NCBI GenBank assembly: GCA_018398585.1
Contig: JAGTTD010000011.1
Coordinates: 18,219,346 to 18,283,345 of the forward strand
Source of the DNA: Simmondsia chinensis
Taxonomy: Eukaryota; Streptophyta; Magnoliopsida; Caryophyllales; Simmondsiaceae
Reading direction: 5' to 3'
Length of the DNA: 64,000 bases
Below the pieces are notes generated by a model, which was not told where the DNA came from, ran no database searches, and saw only the letters and a list, made by a program, of their open reading frames with translations. The position numbers and the translations under genes are program-made. Numbering within the stretch: the first letter of the stretch is position 1; each line of letters starts with the position of its first letter. Shown in pieces: positions 20,714-33,400 of this stretch.

Positions 20714-21317
20714 TTACGCTCGGGGTTGAACCACAAGCGTAAACTAAGTATAATTTGGATAGGTTGAGAATATGAGATGAGAAAGAAGGGAAATTAGATG
20801 CGAAATAGAGAATTGGGGATGAGAAAATAGAGAGAGTTAGATGAGAGAGAGAATTGATCTCAAAATGAGATTAAGGTTTGTAATTTCCATTTATTAATTC
20901 AGATTTACACTTTGATCCCTCATTTATACACAATGCAAGACATTGAACCTAGACACCTAAGTAACCAACTTAGGAACAATCTAGAAGTATCTAGAAAATG
21001 ACTAACTAACATTTGAACTTATTATTGGCGCCAAAACAAAAAATAACAGTAGCAGTAGCAGTAATGTGCAGCAGCAGGACAGACTACTGACTAACAGCCT
21101 ATTACAATGTAACTAACTAACCACACACACACAACCTTACTAACTAATGCTATTACCAATTTGTTAGCAAACAAACAGCTCATTTAAGCAGCAACGCAGC
21201 AAATCACGTAGCAGTAGTAGCAAAACAGATAAAAAAAAAAATAGAATTTAACCACCAATAGATTTTCCCGCCATTTAGCCAATTTAAACCCGTGCCTCGA
21301 ATTCTCGGTTTATAACA
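20714..21317 (-). repeat. 5' LTR of the non-autonomous element
   Basis: 604 bp, running from TGTTATAAACCGAG (minus strand, 21317) to CGAGCGTAACA (20714), so it has TG...CA ends. A purine-rich GAGAGA/GATGAG block (20780-20870) lies towards the 3' side. Short CAGTAG repeats lie at 21045-21075. Confidence 0.8.
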
Positions 21318-22850
21318 TACCGTTCCTCTCAAATGACACTAATAGCTAAGCAAAATCAAAGACAAGAGGGCTGAATGTCTTCATCCAATCAACTCCAAGA
21401 ACCATGTCGTAGCCACCCGGCCTCAATACTCTGAAATCATACACAAATTGGTGACCTTGCATCTCCCAACTGAACTGCTTGCACTTAGTCCGTTTAAGCA
21501 TATAATTCCCATTTGCCACGGTCACAGCTAAAGGACTTGTCTTGATAAATTCATGGCCCCCTAATTTCACAATCTTAGGATCGACAAAACTATGGGTGCA
21601 CCACTATCGATCAATATCAATAATGGTTTGTGACTTGCTTCTCCTTTGATCCTTATGGTATTCTGAGTACCATTTCTAGAAAAAGCCCTTACTGAAATTT
21701 CCATTTCATAAGTGTTCGAATCCTCCTATTGTTCCTCCTATTCTTTCGGTTCAACTTTATGTTCTTCCTCCTCTTCATCAGCCTCAGCTCCAATTACAGT
21801 CATAAGAAACTTAGGATTGCAGTTATGCCCTAAGAAGTACTTCTGATTACATTTGAAGCACAGTTTTTGAGCCTTTTTCTCCTCTAAACTCAAGCCTTGG
21901 AAGGCCCTAGGGCTATTTGCTGCACGGGAGGAACTGATTGCACCAACCTACTCCTTTTCCCTCCATCGGGTCAAGCTAACACTGTGGATTCAAATAATCT
22001 TGCCTTGGAGTATGCCTTTGACAATGTCATGGGATTCAAGGCCTTGACAAGTTTTTATTCTTAGGTTTGAGGTCACTAATGAAGCTAGAAATGTAATATG
22101 CCTCACTTGCACCTAGATTAATAGCCATCATCCTAGCTTTCAATTGCTCAAAGCATGTCATGTACTCGTTAACTGAAGTGGTTTGGGCCGACTTATTAAA
22201 ATAATCAGCATCACTGGGGTCCTCATCCCCATATCTTTCACACAATTCATCAACAAATACTTGTGAGGTAAGGGAAGGATTGCCAAGAATTAAACTATGA
22301 TAGCACACCTCCTGATCTCCATGTAAGTAAATGGCAGCCAATTCAACTTTTTCTGAATCCGAAATTGTATATAATTGAAAGTACCTTTCACACCTTCTGA
22401 TCCACAATTGAGGTTGCACACCATCAAAAAGTTGAAGCTCTACTTTAGGTTGGCAAAAACTTGAGCCCCTGACCATGGACACTTTCTCTCCATTCTCCTC
22501 ATTTGGCTTTGGAATTAAAGGATCACGAGGTCTTCTTTGATGATTAACCAAAGGTAAGATTCCAGCACCAGCATGCATTATTTGTCTATTGATCCGTTCT
22601 TGCATTCCTAACAGCTGCTGTTAGAATTGTTATTGTGATTGCTGTGATTTCTACTGAGATTGAGTCAAATTCTACTAAGGTTGAGTCAAATTGCCCGCTA
22701 CAAGAAGCAAATTCTGAATCTGCTACTTCAATGTGCCATCTGCTTAGCTTGATTCGATCCAGCCATAGCATCACCTGCCATTATAGCTGATTTCTTGCCC
22801 TTAGCCAGCTTGATCGTTGCAATTCACAAGCTTGATTGACAAGCTCTGAT
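21318..22850 (-). pseudogene. Ty3/gypsy gag and protease, 5' part of an element
   Basis: Gag lies at 22036-22605. It shows KVELQLFDGVQPQLWIRRC and then YFQLYTISDSEKVELAAIYL, with later NEYMTCFEQLKARM, the retrotransposon gag core. A degenerate zinc-knuckle region follows (about 21830-21900; FKCNQKYFLGHNCNP-like in a shifted frame). The protease-like part is at 21346-21570, with HEFIKTSPLAVTVANGNYM and LGVDWMKTFSPLVFDF, which leads into reverse transcriptase. Reading stops at 21318, where the 18544-21317 element is inserted. The rest of pol is absent from the window. Stops and shifts are present. Confidence 0.75.
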
Positions 22851-23160
22851 ACCAATTGTTATCATTCAATAACCTAGGAAAGAGAGTATGAGATGAAGAA
22901 AGAAGTGACATAGAGATAAGAACTAGAGAGAATTGAGAGAGAGAAGAAGATATTTCTATTTTCATGAATGAATCTTACAATGAACAATCCAAACCATTTA
23001 TACTAGATCATGCTTAAGTCGGCAAAGACAAGAAAAAAAATATCTAGCTAAGCAATTCACTTAACTACAGCCTCAACAAACTTTCCTGCCAAAACTGAAA
23101 TCAAACATTATTACTAAAGAATACATTCCACAATCACAACAATCTTCCTCTTTTCTTACC
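22843..23160 (-). mobile_element. 5' LTR and primer-binding site of that gypsy element
   Basis: The minus strand reads TGATAACAATTGGTATCAGAGC across 22845-22866, that is, an LTR end followed by a tRNA-Met primer site. The LTR starts at 22857 on this strand. It includes an AGAGAGA-rich block similar to that of the neighbouring element. Its upper border is not clear; about 23160 is an estimate. Confidence 0.6.
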
Positions 23161-23404
23161 CTGGCCTGAGAATGATTATGATAAATCAAGTGAGCCTTAG
23201 GACCGTACACCTCCTTTTGAACTCTAAGCTTGGGATTCCATAAGTAACAATGAATATAGGTCCTTAGGGCCTTAGTACCAATCGAGTTTCGAGCCCCACG
23301 TCCTTGGTAGACCTCCCTGCGTCGATGAGAGATCTTTAAAAAGTGTCTTGGTGCCACATATGTTGGAGTCTAACAAGGCAGGGTAGAGAAGGAGGAAGGT
23401 GGTG
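23161..23404. other. Unassigned sequence
   Basis: It lies between the gypsy LTR and the LINE end. There is no recognisable domain, terminal repeat or RNA gene. Confidence 0.4.
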
Positions 23405-23985
23405 ATGGAACGTTAGACAACTAACTTTGTTTCATCAAAGAAGAATCAGAGCACACAAAAGCGCAAGTCTAAGGAGCAAGTGAAGAGGGACCTTCAAGAA
23501 TTCATGAATGGTATGTCACCCAGAAGTAGTGCAAAGAGATCGGTTAAGCCCTCTAGTAAAAAAAAAAAAAAAAAGAAGAAGAAGTTGGTGAAGAACGATG
23601 AAAGTGTTTAAGATGTTGGCAAGCATCTTGCTGCGAAGTCTGCGTGGGAGTTTGAGAAAAAGCTTGGACTGAGTTTCATTGGTGATGAATCAGCTCATTG
23701 CAATGATAGAAGTGTGTTAGTCGACCTAACTTCTTGTTAATCTTGTTTGCAGCTTTGGCACGTTGGTCTTTTCCCTATTCCTGGTCCATCATCTCAAGTG
23801 ATGGTTGTAGTCATGCAGTGCCTTTTGGTTTTTGCTTGTGACTGTCATGTAATCCTTTTTTCCCTATTTTATCGCTTTTGTCCTTGTTTTTGTCCCCGCT
23901 CTGATATGGGTTAACTCAGGTCTCATTTTACGAGGTGCCTATTTTATATTGCAACTTTGTCCCTAATTATCTAAAAAAAAATAAA
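23405..23985 (+). pseudogene. 3' end of a LINE (probably L1, ORF1 part) with poly(A)
   Basis: After a lysine-rich stretch (SKKNQSTQKRKSKEQVKRDL, then a run of Lys codons at 23560-23585), the frame reads SAWEFEKKLGLSFIGDE and ends at about 23740. The W-x-x-(E/G)-K-x-(L/I)-G-L pattern recalls the end of plant L1 ORF1-type proteins. About 230 bp of T-rich sequence and an A-rich tail (23973-23985) follow. The upstream part is missing, as usual in 5'-truncated LINEs. The family is a guess. Confidence 0.4.
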
Positions 23986-24608
23986 TTCTAAGGATCCTTT
24001 CTATGGTCCTACCTATCTTGCATTGATGCTACCAAAGTCACAAACTGCTAACTTAAAGAGTATATGTTGGAGATTTTTGTTTTGTAAAATTATATTTCTA
24101 AGCATAACTTGTTTATCAATTATGTATAACCTTGTATACGTTGCTCTTAAAGCTACAACAAAGGTTAAATACTAGAAACACATGAAAACTTGAAGATGCC
24201 TAGTGATTTGTAAATGATTAGGTTTCGATTGGAATTAAGAAAATTTCTCAAAATCCTTGATCTGCATTCGCCAATACATAAAATTGCTTAATACAAGAAA
24301 TTCCAGCAACAGATTCATTAGATATCTTATAACTAGAATCCCCCCTTTTTTTTTTCCGATCTAGTTCCTACACCACCGCAAACCCCAGTTAGATTCAAGC
24401 ACCATACACTTTTTAGTTATTGGGAGAATCCAAGTACTCTCTTTCAGATCCAGGAAACAACTTTTAGAGATCTTTTTTTTTTCCTTTTGGAAGATAAAAG
24501 AGCGAAACAATTAGCCTATTGATATTGGAAGACCCAAAGGATTCATTCGGTAGCCATTGGTGAACACTTCTCTTCTAAACCTCCTCGAGCACTAATTTTT
24601 TTCTTTTA
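23986..24608. other. Unassigned non-coding sequence
   Basis: AT-rich. There is no open frame of note and no terminal repeats that I can pair. It contains a poly(C)-poly(T) stretch (24342-24356). Confidence 0.4.
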
Positions 24609-24838
24609 GAAAAAAATTGGTTTAGGTATCATAACATTTGGTAATATATTTTTCAAATTCATAAGGTTTTAAAATGTTTTGAGATGCCCTAAACACTGGT
24701 AATTGTTTTTGAAGTACCCTCTCCAAAACTCTATTAGCGTTCCGTTAGTTTATCATGTGTTGCTTAAGAAAATATGTAAAATAATTCTAAAGTTTACTTA
24801 GAGTAATTTTAAAATTTTAAACTATTTTAAACATTACT
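24609..24838. repeat. Left arm of a split AT-rich TIR element
   Basis: The stretch TTTGGTAATATATTTTTCAA followed by TTTTAAAATGTTTTGAGAT is imperfectly repeated in inverted orientation at 39880-39950. Between the two arms, once the LINEs and a MITE are set aside, the sequence is a monotonous ATTTAAAATATTTT-like repeat. The inner border is where RTE copy 1 begins. Confidence 0.4.
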
Positions 24839-27394
24839 AGAAAGGGAGCTCAAAACCTGAGGCCATCTTCAAAGGGGTTGGGGAAGAGGCGGAACAGGTG
24901 AGTAGGTGAGGGGAGCCTGCAATTTGGGACTTTAAATGCTGGAACATAAATGAAGAAGAGTTTTGAGGTGGCCCAAATGAAGATGAAAGAGAAAGATCAA
25001 CATCCTGTGCCTATAAGTGACTAGGTGGGTGGGCACAAAAGTAAGAGATGTGTTAGGATACAAACTATGGCATGCGGGCCAAGTTAGGGAGAGGAATGGA
25101 GTGAGTATTATTGTGGATAGCCTCTTAAAGGACAAAGTAGTGGGGGTGACTAGCAATAGCGATAGGATCATTAGCATCTGTTTAGTTTTAGATGGGGAGA
25201 TATTGAACGTTATAAGTGCATACGCACCACAGATTGGGCAGACAAAGCAAGAGAAAACTAGATTCTGGGAGGACTTAGACTCAACAATGCAAGGCATACC
25301 CCAGAGCGAACAAGTGGCGATTGGTGGTGACTTTAATGGACATGTGAGAGCGAACGCAGACAGCTATGCATCCCACCGTGGTGGCTTTAGTTTTGGAACA
25401 AGGAGCGATGAGGGTAACACTTTGTTAGACTTTGTCGTTGCTTATGAGTTAACGGTTGCCAACACATTCTTCAGAAAACGGGAGGAGTAGGTCATCACAT
25501 ACCAGAGCAGTGGAGCAAAGACCCAGATCGACTACATACTACTAAGGAAGAGGACTCAAAAACATTGTAGAGGTTGTAAGGTTATCCCCAGGGAAGACCT
25601 CTCAACACAGCACAGGGTATTGTGTACTGATATCAAGGCCGAGAGAAAGGGCAAGAAAACCACGAAACCATCACAACCATGCACTCGTTGGAGGAATCTG
25701 AAGGAGTACAAGTTTCAACTCTTTAAGGAAAGAGTCGTGGCCTTGTTGGCAGAAGATTGTGAAGAAGACCAAAACCATAGATGGAACCAAGTACCCCAAA
25801 AAATCAGAGATGTGGCATGCGAAGTTTTGGGTGTATCAAAGGGTGGGGCACCAAACAACAGATAGACCTGGTGGTGGTGCAGGGAGGAGCAGGAAAAGAT
25901 TAAGGCAAAATGAGAATGCTTCAAGGAATGGGACTGAAGTGGGGATGAGGACAAGAGACAACAGTATAAACAAGCCAGGAAGAAAGCTAAGATAGCAGTA
26001 AGAGATGCACAGGCTAAAGCATATGAGGATTTCTACAAGAGGTTAGATACTGATGAGGGAGCCAGGGCCCTCTATAGAATTGCAAAAGTGAGGGAGAGGA
26101 GGACTAAAGACCTTGATCAAGTAAGGTGCATAAAGGGAGCAAATGGTTAATGCTTGTGGACAAGCAACAAATCAAGACTAGATGGAAATCCTACTTCCAG
26201 GATCTATTCAATGAATAGGGAGTTAGAGATGGAGCCCCAAGAGAACTACAAGCACCTGAGGAACACCACACCTACTGTTACTGCACATGAATTAGACCTA
26301 AGGAAGGTAGGGAAGCCTTAAAGAAGATGGGTAGGGTAAAGTAATAGGCCCATATGGAATACCCATTGAAGTATGGAAATGCACTGGAGAAATGGGCATC
26401 ATATAGCTAACCAAATTATTCAACCAAATTTTCCAAGGAAAGAAGATGCCAGACGAGTGGGGAAAGAGTATATTAATTCCTGTTTATAAGAACAAAGGAG
26501 ACATTCAGAGTTGTGCCAATTATAGAGGAATCAAACTAAAGAACCACACTCTAAAGCTTTAGGAACGGGTCATAAAAAGAAGGGTACGACAACGAACAGG
26601 GGTATCGGAGAATCAATTTGGATTTATGCCTGGCAGGTCGACAATAGAAGCCATCCATCTCCTAAAGAGGTCAATAGAGTACTACAGAGATAGACAAAAG
26701 AACCTCCACATAGTTTTCATTGACCTAGAAAAGGCATATGATAGAGTATCGAGAGAGGTCCTATGGGGTTTTGGAGAGGAAAGGCATCGCCCTATATACT
26801 AGCCATTAAGGACATGTACAAAGATGCACAAACAAATGCACGCACAATAGAAAGGGAGACAGACGCTTTCCCCATTGCTGTTGGGGCACACCAAGGATCA
26901 ACCTTGAGCCCCTTTCTGTTCATTCTGATTATGGACGAGCTCACTGGGCACATCTAAACGGACATGCCTTGGTGCATGCTTTTCACAGACGACATAGCCT
27001 TGGTGGGAGAGACCCGGGAGGAGGTGAATGAGAAGTTAGAACTCTGGAAATTGGCCTCAGAATCGAAAGGACTAATAGTAAGTAGATCTAAATCCGAGAA
27101 TATGGAACTCAAGTTCTGTGTATCTGCCATGCCAAGTACAAATGATGTCAAGATTGGATCAAAGGGCATACCGCAAAAAGCGTTCTTTAAATACTTGGGT
27201 TCCATGGTACAACAAGACGGCGAAGTGCACGGAGATGTTAACAACAGGATTAAAGTGGATTGGCATAAATGGAGGATGGCCTCGGCGGTACTGTGTCATA
27301 AGAAGTTCCCACTCAAGTTAAAGGGGAAATACTATAAGACGGCAGTGAGACCAACTATGTCTTACGGGGCAAAGTGCTGGCCAGTTAAGCAACA
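24839..27394 (+). pseudogene. RTE-type LINE, copy 1, 5' part: endonuclease and reverse transcriptase
   Basis: The endonuclease domain lies at about 25040-25489: GYKLWHAGQVRERNGV, then ILNVISAYAPQIG (about 25205) and IGGDFNGH (about 25320), the conserved metal-site motifs of apurinic-type LINE endonucleases. A linker region of charged residues follows. Reverse transcriptase spans about 26340-27390: LIPVYKNKGDIQSCANYRGI, then NQFGFMPGRST, IVFIDLEKAYDRV (first catalytic Asp), HQGSTLSPFLF, and LFTDDIALVGE in place of the usual FADD. Several stops and shifts break it. It is cut at 27394 by the LTR block and resumes at 36749. Confidence 0.85.
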
Positions 27395-28235
27395 TGTCAC
27401 GGGACGGTTTTTGACACCCTTGTCAAGCCCGTGCGCCACGTAACTTCACTCCGAAAGTTCCTCGTTAAGTTAGGCTACCCGATAACCCAAAGGCAATGTT
27501 TGTGCGGAATTAAGGCAAGAAAGTGTTAAAGGGACAACGAAATTAGGGTCACAAGTATAATAGGGTCACATGTTAGAGAGAGAAAGAGTTTGGATGAATT
27601 GGGTGATTTTTGGACACCCTTGGCAAAATGCCACTTCTCTTATTTATACTCAAGCATATTTACAAATAAAGGAATACATCTCTTCATCAAAAGACATAAC
27701 TCTACCTATGTACATGCACTACACGGATGGGACACAACTCCTCATGCCAACCGTGTACAATGCATACTAATCTAAGTACATGAATCTTAAATAACAAGTA
27801 TGAGACGTGTCCCCTTAAAGCAAGCCGTAGTCAATGAACCAAGTCAAGGTTCATTGGACACATCTCTACTTGTCAAAGGACACGCCTCTATGGAAGGGAC
27901 GTGACCCCTCATGAGGTCCACGCACTTGGACCGTGTCAAGGACCCAAGGGACGCATCTCTCCATGCCAAGGGACACGTCTCTTCTACATGCACTCATCTA
28001 ACAAAGGAAGGGTCATGTCCATTCCAAAAGGCCCGTGTGCATGGACCTTGTCAAGGCCCCATGGGACACGCCTCTGCACTAAGGAACATGACTTTTCATA
28101 CATACATGAACTTAAACTCAAAACACACGCAAGAATATACTTGAAGGCACTAGCACATCCTAGGCCCTTCTAGAATATTCCTAAGTACAAGACCTACTTA
28201 AGTAAAAATCGTACTAAGATAGGCAGTCCGTGACA
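27395..28235 (-). repeat. LTR copy a (tandem chromovirus derivative)
   Basis: 841 bp. Similar to copies b and c, it is followed (on the low-to-high coordinate reading) by the CTCTCCCCCACC complement of the polypurine tract. Confidence 0.85.
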
Positions 28236-29545
28236 CTCTCCCCCACCCAAGCCATTGACGCCCTCATCAATGCCAAGTGGCTTTGAATGCCTCAAATGCC
28301 TCCCGAAGATTCAATGTTTGGAAGGCCCTTCCAATGAACCAAGTACTCCATGTACTTAGTCCTTCCCCTATGTCCCATGTCTTGTTCAGCAAGGTCATCA
28401 GTGTTGGCACGCATCAAGTGCCTCAAGTTCAGCTTGCCCCGGTCTTACAGAGGTTCTAGCATCCGTGGCCCATGACAAGCATTCTTTGACAATGCCCTTG
28501 TCCTAAGCCTCTGCGTCTCCTTGTTCGGTGCAATCTTGAACAGTTCCCGTGTTGCAAAGTGATGCGCAGCCGTGCGCATCCCATGCAAACCAGTTTGCAA
28601 CCCATGTGCACTTTAATACAAGTCTTGCACATCCAAATGCAAGTGATGCGCAGCCCCGCGCATCCCATGCCCAGTCTTGCACACCCCGTGCGCATCCTCT
28701 GTCAGCCCAGGCGCGGCCCAGCGCCCCATGTGTGCTGTCATGGCCTTGTCCTGGCTAAACTTCACCGTGGTTGGAGGCCCTGTCCTAGGCCCCAACTCGA
28801 TGTTGTTGTCAACTTCCTCCCATGGAGGTTTAAGCTCGTTCCACTTCTTCTTCTGCCATGTCTTTTGCGTATAGGTCTTGACAATGTCAAGTTCTTTGGC
28901 GTTGTCCTCCACCACATCAGACTTTAACAATTTTATGAAAGAAGTGTCTTGCGTTAGGATGTACATCTCATGCGCACCCCATTTTAGGCATTGCGCCTCA
29001 ATGCGCAACCCAAGTGTATTGGTGCGCACTCCATGTGCACCCAATGTCAAGTCTAGCGATCGGGGCCCTAAGCATTGCGAACCCAGCCCTAAGTCAAGTC
29101 CTCTCATGCCTAGGAAGTGCGCATCCATGCGCACCCCATGCACTATCATGGGCAACCTCAACACGGCCCAACGCAATACATGTGCACCCTTGACTTAGTC
29201 CACGATCCTGGGTTCCATCTCCGCCCTCAAAGGTGATTGCATTGGTTTGTCAGGTGGTTCTGCGTCCTTGTGAGCTTCAAGTTCACTTTGCGCTTCTTTA
29301 GTCTGAGTCATCTCCATAGCGTCATTCATTGGAAGTGAAAGTAGTTTTAGGGCATCATAGAAGCTCATCCCCAACACTGTCTTGAAATCATCTTCTAAGA
29401 CCACAGTCAGACCCGATGTGCTATGTCAACCCCTCATTTGAGATGACACTGCACGCCCCCTATCATAGATGAGCCTAGATGAAAGAGACCCTGTCTTCAT
29501 CCATCCCACCCTCTTGTCAAGGCCCAACCCGAGGCACTTTGTGAT
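28236..29545 (-). pseudogene. Truncated internal region 1 (chromodomain and protease-like remnants)
   Basis: It is homologous to 30419-31690 in the second internal region. The minus-strand frame at 29195-29404 begins VLEDDFKTVLGMSFYDALKLL, similar to the end of the chromovirus protease region (DDFKVVLGMDF...). Towards 28260-28340 lies the chromodomain remnant. Gag and the primer site are deleted. At the junction with LTR copy b (29529-29544) a 16-nt stretch is the reverse complement of 31739-31754. Confidence 0.6.
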
Positions 29546-30418
29546 TGTCACGAGACGGCTTTTGACACCCTTGTCAAGCCCATGCGCCACTTAACTTCAC
29601 TCCGAAAGTTCCTCATTAAGTCAAGCTACCTGATAACCCAGAGGTTATGTTTATGTGGAATAATATAATGCGGAAGTATTTGACACAAGGAAAGCGTTTA
29701 GAAAGCAAGGGAAAATATTAGGGACACAAGTATGATTCACACGGTTTAAGTATTTGGAACAATAGAGAGAGAATTTGGATGAATTGGGTTGATCTTAGTC
29801 ACCCTTGGCCAAATGCCACTTCTCTTATTTATACTCCAGCATATTTACAAATAAAGGATACGTCTCTTCACCAAAAGACATAATTCTACCTATGTACATG
29901 CACTACAAGGATGGGACACAACTTCTCATGCCAACCGTGTACCCTGCATCCTAATATAAGTACATGAATCTTAAATAACAAGTATGGGACGTGTCCCCTT
30001 AGAGCAAGCCGTGTCAATGAACCAAGTCAAAGTTCATTGGACACATCTGTACTTGTCAAAGGACACACCTCTTTGCAAGGGACGTGACCCCTCTTGAGGC
30101 CCGCGTACTTGGACCATGACAAGGACCCAAGGGACGTGTCTCTCCACGTCAAGGGACACATCTCTCCCACATACACGCATCTAACAAAGGAAGGGCCATG
30201 TCCATTCCCAAAGCCCGTGTGCATGGACCTTGTCAAGGCCCCATGGGACACGTCCTTTGCACCAAGGGACATGACTCTTTATACATACATGAACTTAAAC
30301 TCAAAACACAAGCATGAATATTCTTGAAGGCACTAGCACGTCCTAGGCCCTTCTAGAATATTCCTAAGTACAAGGCCTACTTAAGTAAAAATCCTACTAA
30401 GATAGGCGGTCCGTGACA
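29546..30418 (-). repeat. LTR copy b (shared middle LTR)
   Basis: 873 bp, TGTCACGAGACGG...CGTGACA. It is the middle LTR that both units would share in a recombination-derived tandem array. Confidence 0.85.
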
Positions 30419-33400
30419 CTCTCCCCCACCTAAGCCATTGACGCCCTCGTCAGTGCCAAGTGGCTTTGAATGCCTCCCGAAGCTTCAATGTTTGGAAGGC
30501 CCTTCCGATGAACCACGTACTCCATGTACTTAGTCCTTCCCCTGTGTCCTATGTCTTGTTCAGCAAGGTCATTAGTATTGGCACGCATCAAGTGCCTCAA
30601 GTTCAGCTTGCCCCAGTCTTGTAGAGGTTCTTGCTTCCGTGGCCCATGACAAGCATTCTTTGGCAATACCCTTGTCCTAAGCCTCCACGACTCCTTGTCC
30701 GATGCAATCCTGAACAGCTCCCGTGTTGCAAAGTGATGCGCAGCCGTGCACATCCTGCAACCCATGTGCACTCCAATACAAGTCATGCACATCCAAATGC
30801 AAGTGATGCGCAGCCCCGCGCATCCCATGCCCAGTCTTGCACACCCCGTGCGCGTCCTCTGTCAGCCCAGGCATGGCCCAGCGCCCCACGTGTGCTGTCA
30901 TGGCCTTGTCCTAGCTGAACTTTATCGTGGCTGGAGGCCCTGTCCCAGGCCCCAACTCGGTGTTGTTGTCAACTTCCTCCCATGGAGGTTTAAGCTCATT
31001 CCACTTCTTCTTCTGCGATGTCTTTTGCGTATAGGTCCTGACAATGTCAAGTTCTTTGGCGTTGTCCTCCACTACTTCAAACTTCAACAATTTTATGAAC
31101 GAAGTGTCTTGTTTCAGGATGTACATCTCATGCACACCTCATTTTAGGCATTGCGCCTCAATCCGCAACCCAAGTGCATTGGTGTGCAGTCTATGTGCAC
31201 CCAATGTCAAGTCTGGCGATCCGGGCCCCAAGCATTGCGCACCCAGCCCTAAGTCATGTCCTCTCATGCCTAGGACGTGCGCATCCATGCGCACCCTATG
31301 CACTGTCATGGGCAACCTCAGCACGGCCAAACGCAGTACATGTTTGCCCTTGACTTGGTCCACGATCCTGGGTTCCATCTCTGCCCTCAAAGGTGATTGC
31401 CTCGGTTTGTCTGGTGGTTCTGCGTCCTTGTGAGCTTCATGTTCTCTTTGCGCTTCCTTAGTCTGAGTCATCTCCATAATGTGATTCATTGGAAGAGAAA
31501 GTCGTTTTAGGGCATCAAAGAAGTTCATCCCCAACACCGTCTTGAAATCATCTTCTAGGACCACTGTCAGACCCGATGTACTATGCCAACCCCTCATATG
31601 AGATGACACTGCACGTCCCCTATCATAGATGAGCCTGGATGAAAGAGATCCCGTTTCATCCATCCCACCTTCTTGTTAGGGCCCAACCCGAGCCCCTCCG
31701 CTTCTTGTCTTGAACCGGAGTTGTGTTTGGCACCCATGTCACAAAGTGCCTCGGTCCCAACAGCATACACCCTTGTGTTGACAACCCTTTGTCCCCATCT
31801 TGAGTGCCCTACTATTGAGGAATGACGTACACATAAGTACGCACCTTCCCGGACCCCAGCGTACCCTTGCGCTAAAATCACCGTCACCACGTCCTGAACC
31901 TTGGTGCGTGCCTGCACCTCGGTTCCCTGGTCCTGGGCTTTCGCCTCAGCACACATAGCACCCTTGGCCTATTTTTGCGTAACTTGGGCCTGTGCCTGAA
32001 CCAGCGCAGCCCCTTCGCCTGTGTCATGACATGGACCTACACCCGAACCTACATGGCAGCCTGTGTCATGCTTCTGTTGTCACCAGTGACTTCCAAATCC
32101 AGTGCCTTTGGTTGTATTTGGCCTAGGACTTGCGCACTAACCTGTGCAGCCCTGCACCCACCAAGCCCAACGTAGGCCTCACTATCAGAAGCTCCGTGCA
32201 CCACCTTTGCTTCAGTTCTAGTAACACAAGTCTGAACCTCTGCATGCTCCATTGCTTTGGTTCTATCAGCCCCTTGGGCCTGCGCAACGCACACATGCCC
32301 TTGATCCTCAGTATGTTCCCGTACCACAATTGTCCCTTGTGCCCCTTGTTGTGCACCTTGCTTGACCTCCACGAACACGCTCGCTTTGGTCACTTGGATC
32401 CCCTTGGCCTGCGCAATATGCGTACCCCTGGCTGACCCAAACGCACTCCAACATGCTCCATGTTGGACCTCGGCACACGCCCGTGCCTTAGTCCAGTGGA
32501 TCCCCTTGGCCTGTACACCATGCACACCCACGGCTGACCCACGTTCCTCATCACATGTATTCGTTTGAGCCTCCACACTCTGAAGTGTTTCAGCCCCTTG
32601 AGTCCCCAAGTCCTGCGTAATGTGCGCATCCAAGGCAAACTCATGTGTACTCTCTCAAACCTCCGCGTCTCCCTGCGCCTTGGTCCTCTGGACAGGCTCA
32701 CTGTCCGTACTGCTCCCTGGGGCCTGGGCCAGTGTCTGGACATGCCCAACACCTGAGTTAGGGTCTCTGCGATCTGGGCCTACACCCTGTCATGCGTAGC
32801 ACCCGGGGCCTGCACCTGGACATGCACAACGCCTTGTGTCTGTGTCTGGACATGCACAGCCTCCTGTGCCCTGTCCGTGTCAAGTCCTAGAACCCCTGGG
32901 ACCGGTGCACCCTGCGCGATCCGTTGCGCCTGGACACCGTCCTCTGTCCTGACATGGGCCTGCGTCTGAACCAACGCACCAGCCCGTGTCTCATCTGGCC
33001 CAAGGACCTGTTCACCCGGCACTAGCCGTTGTGCCTGGGCACCACAATGCACCGCACCATGCAAGTCTCCCCCAACCTGCGTGCTACCCACAATTGGTCC
33101 TGCGCAAGCCTCCTTGTTATCCGGTTATGTCCCTTGTTCAAGTGCAGCCACCCCCGCCTCCAATGCCACCCTTTTTGGACAGTCATGTGTGTAGTGGTTC
33201 TCTCCACACAAGAAACAGTTATAACATCTGGTTCGCTTGCCCCCAAATCCCGCAGTACTTTCACACAAAGTGTCCATGGTTTTATGGACCTCTTGGACCA
33301 CACTCGATTCCAACTTCATCCTGGCATAACGCATGTCAAGACTCGTAAGCGCACTCCGCGTCACCCGCGGGCCCTTACCCTTGCTTGACGCTTCTCCACG

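Larger units (their letters stand above)
18544..21317 (-). mobile_element. Non-autonomous LTR retrotransposon with a single open frame
   Basis: The minus-strand order is a complete 5' LTR (20714-21317), a primer-binding site for initiator tRNA-Met, one open frame of 460 codons (19079-20461), a polypurine tract (18741-18753), and the first 197 bp of the 3' LTR (18544-18740). There is no protease, reverse transcriptase or integrase. The far end of the 3' LTR is lost, so no target duplication can be checked. It sits inside the pol of another gypsy element, whose reading stops at 21318. Confidence 0.8.

Noticed and set aside
28456..28758. Overlapping open frames on both strands in the TGCGCA-rich region (also 30677-30918 and 32049-33091)
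   Set aside because: Low-complexity repeat DNA lacks stops in several frames at once. Only the minus-strand gag and protease-like blocks have family support.
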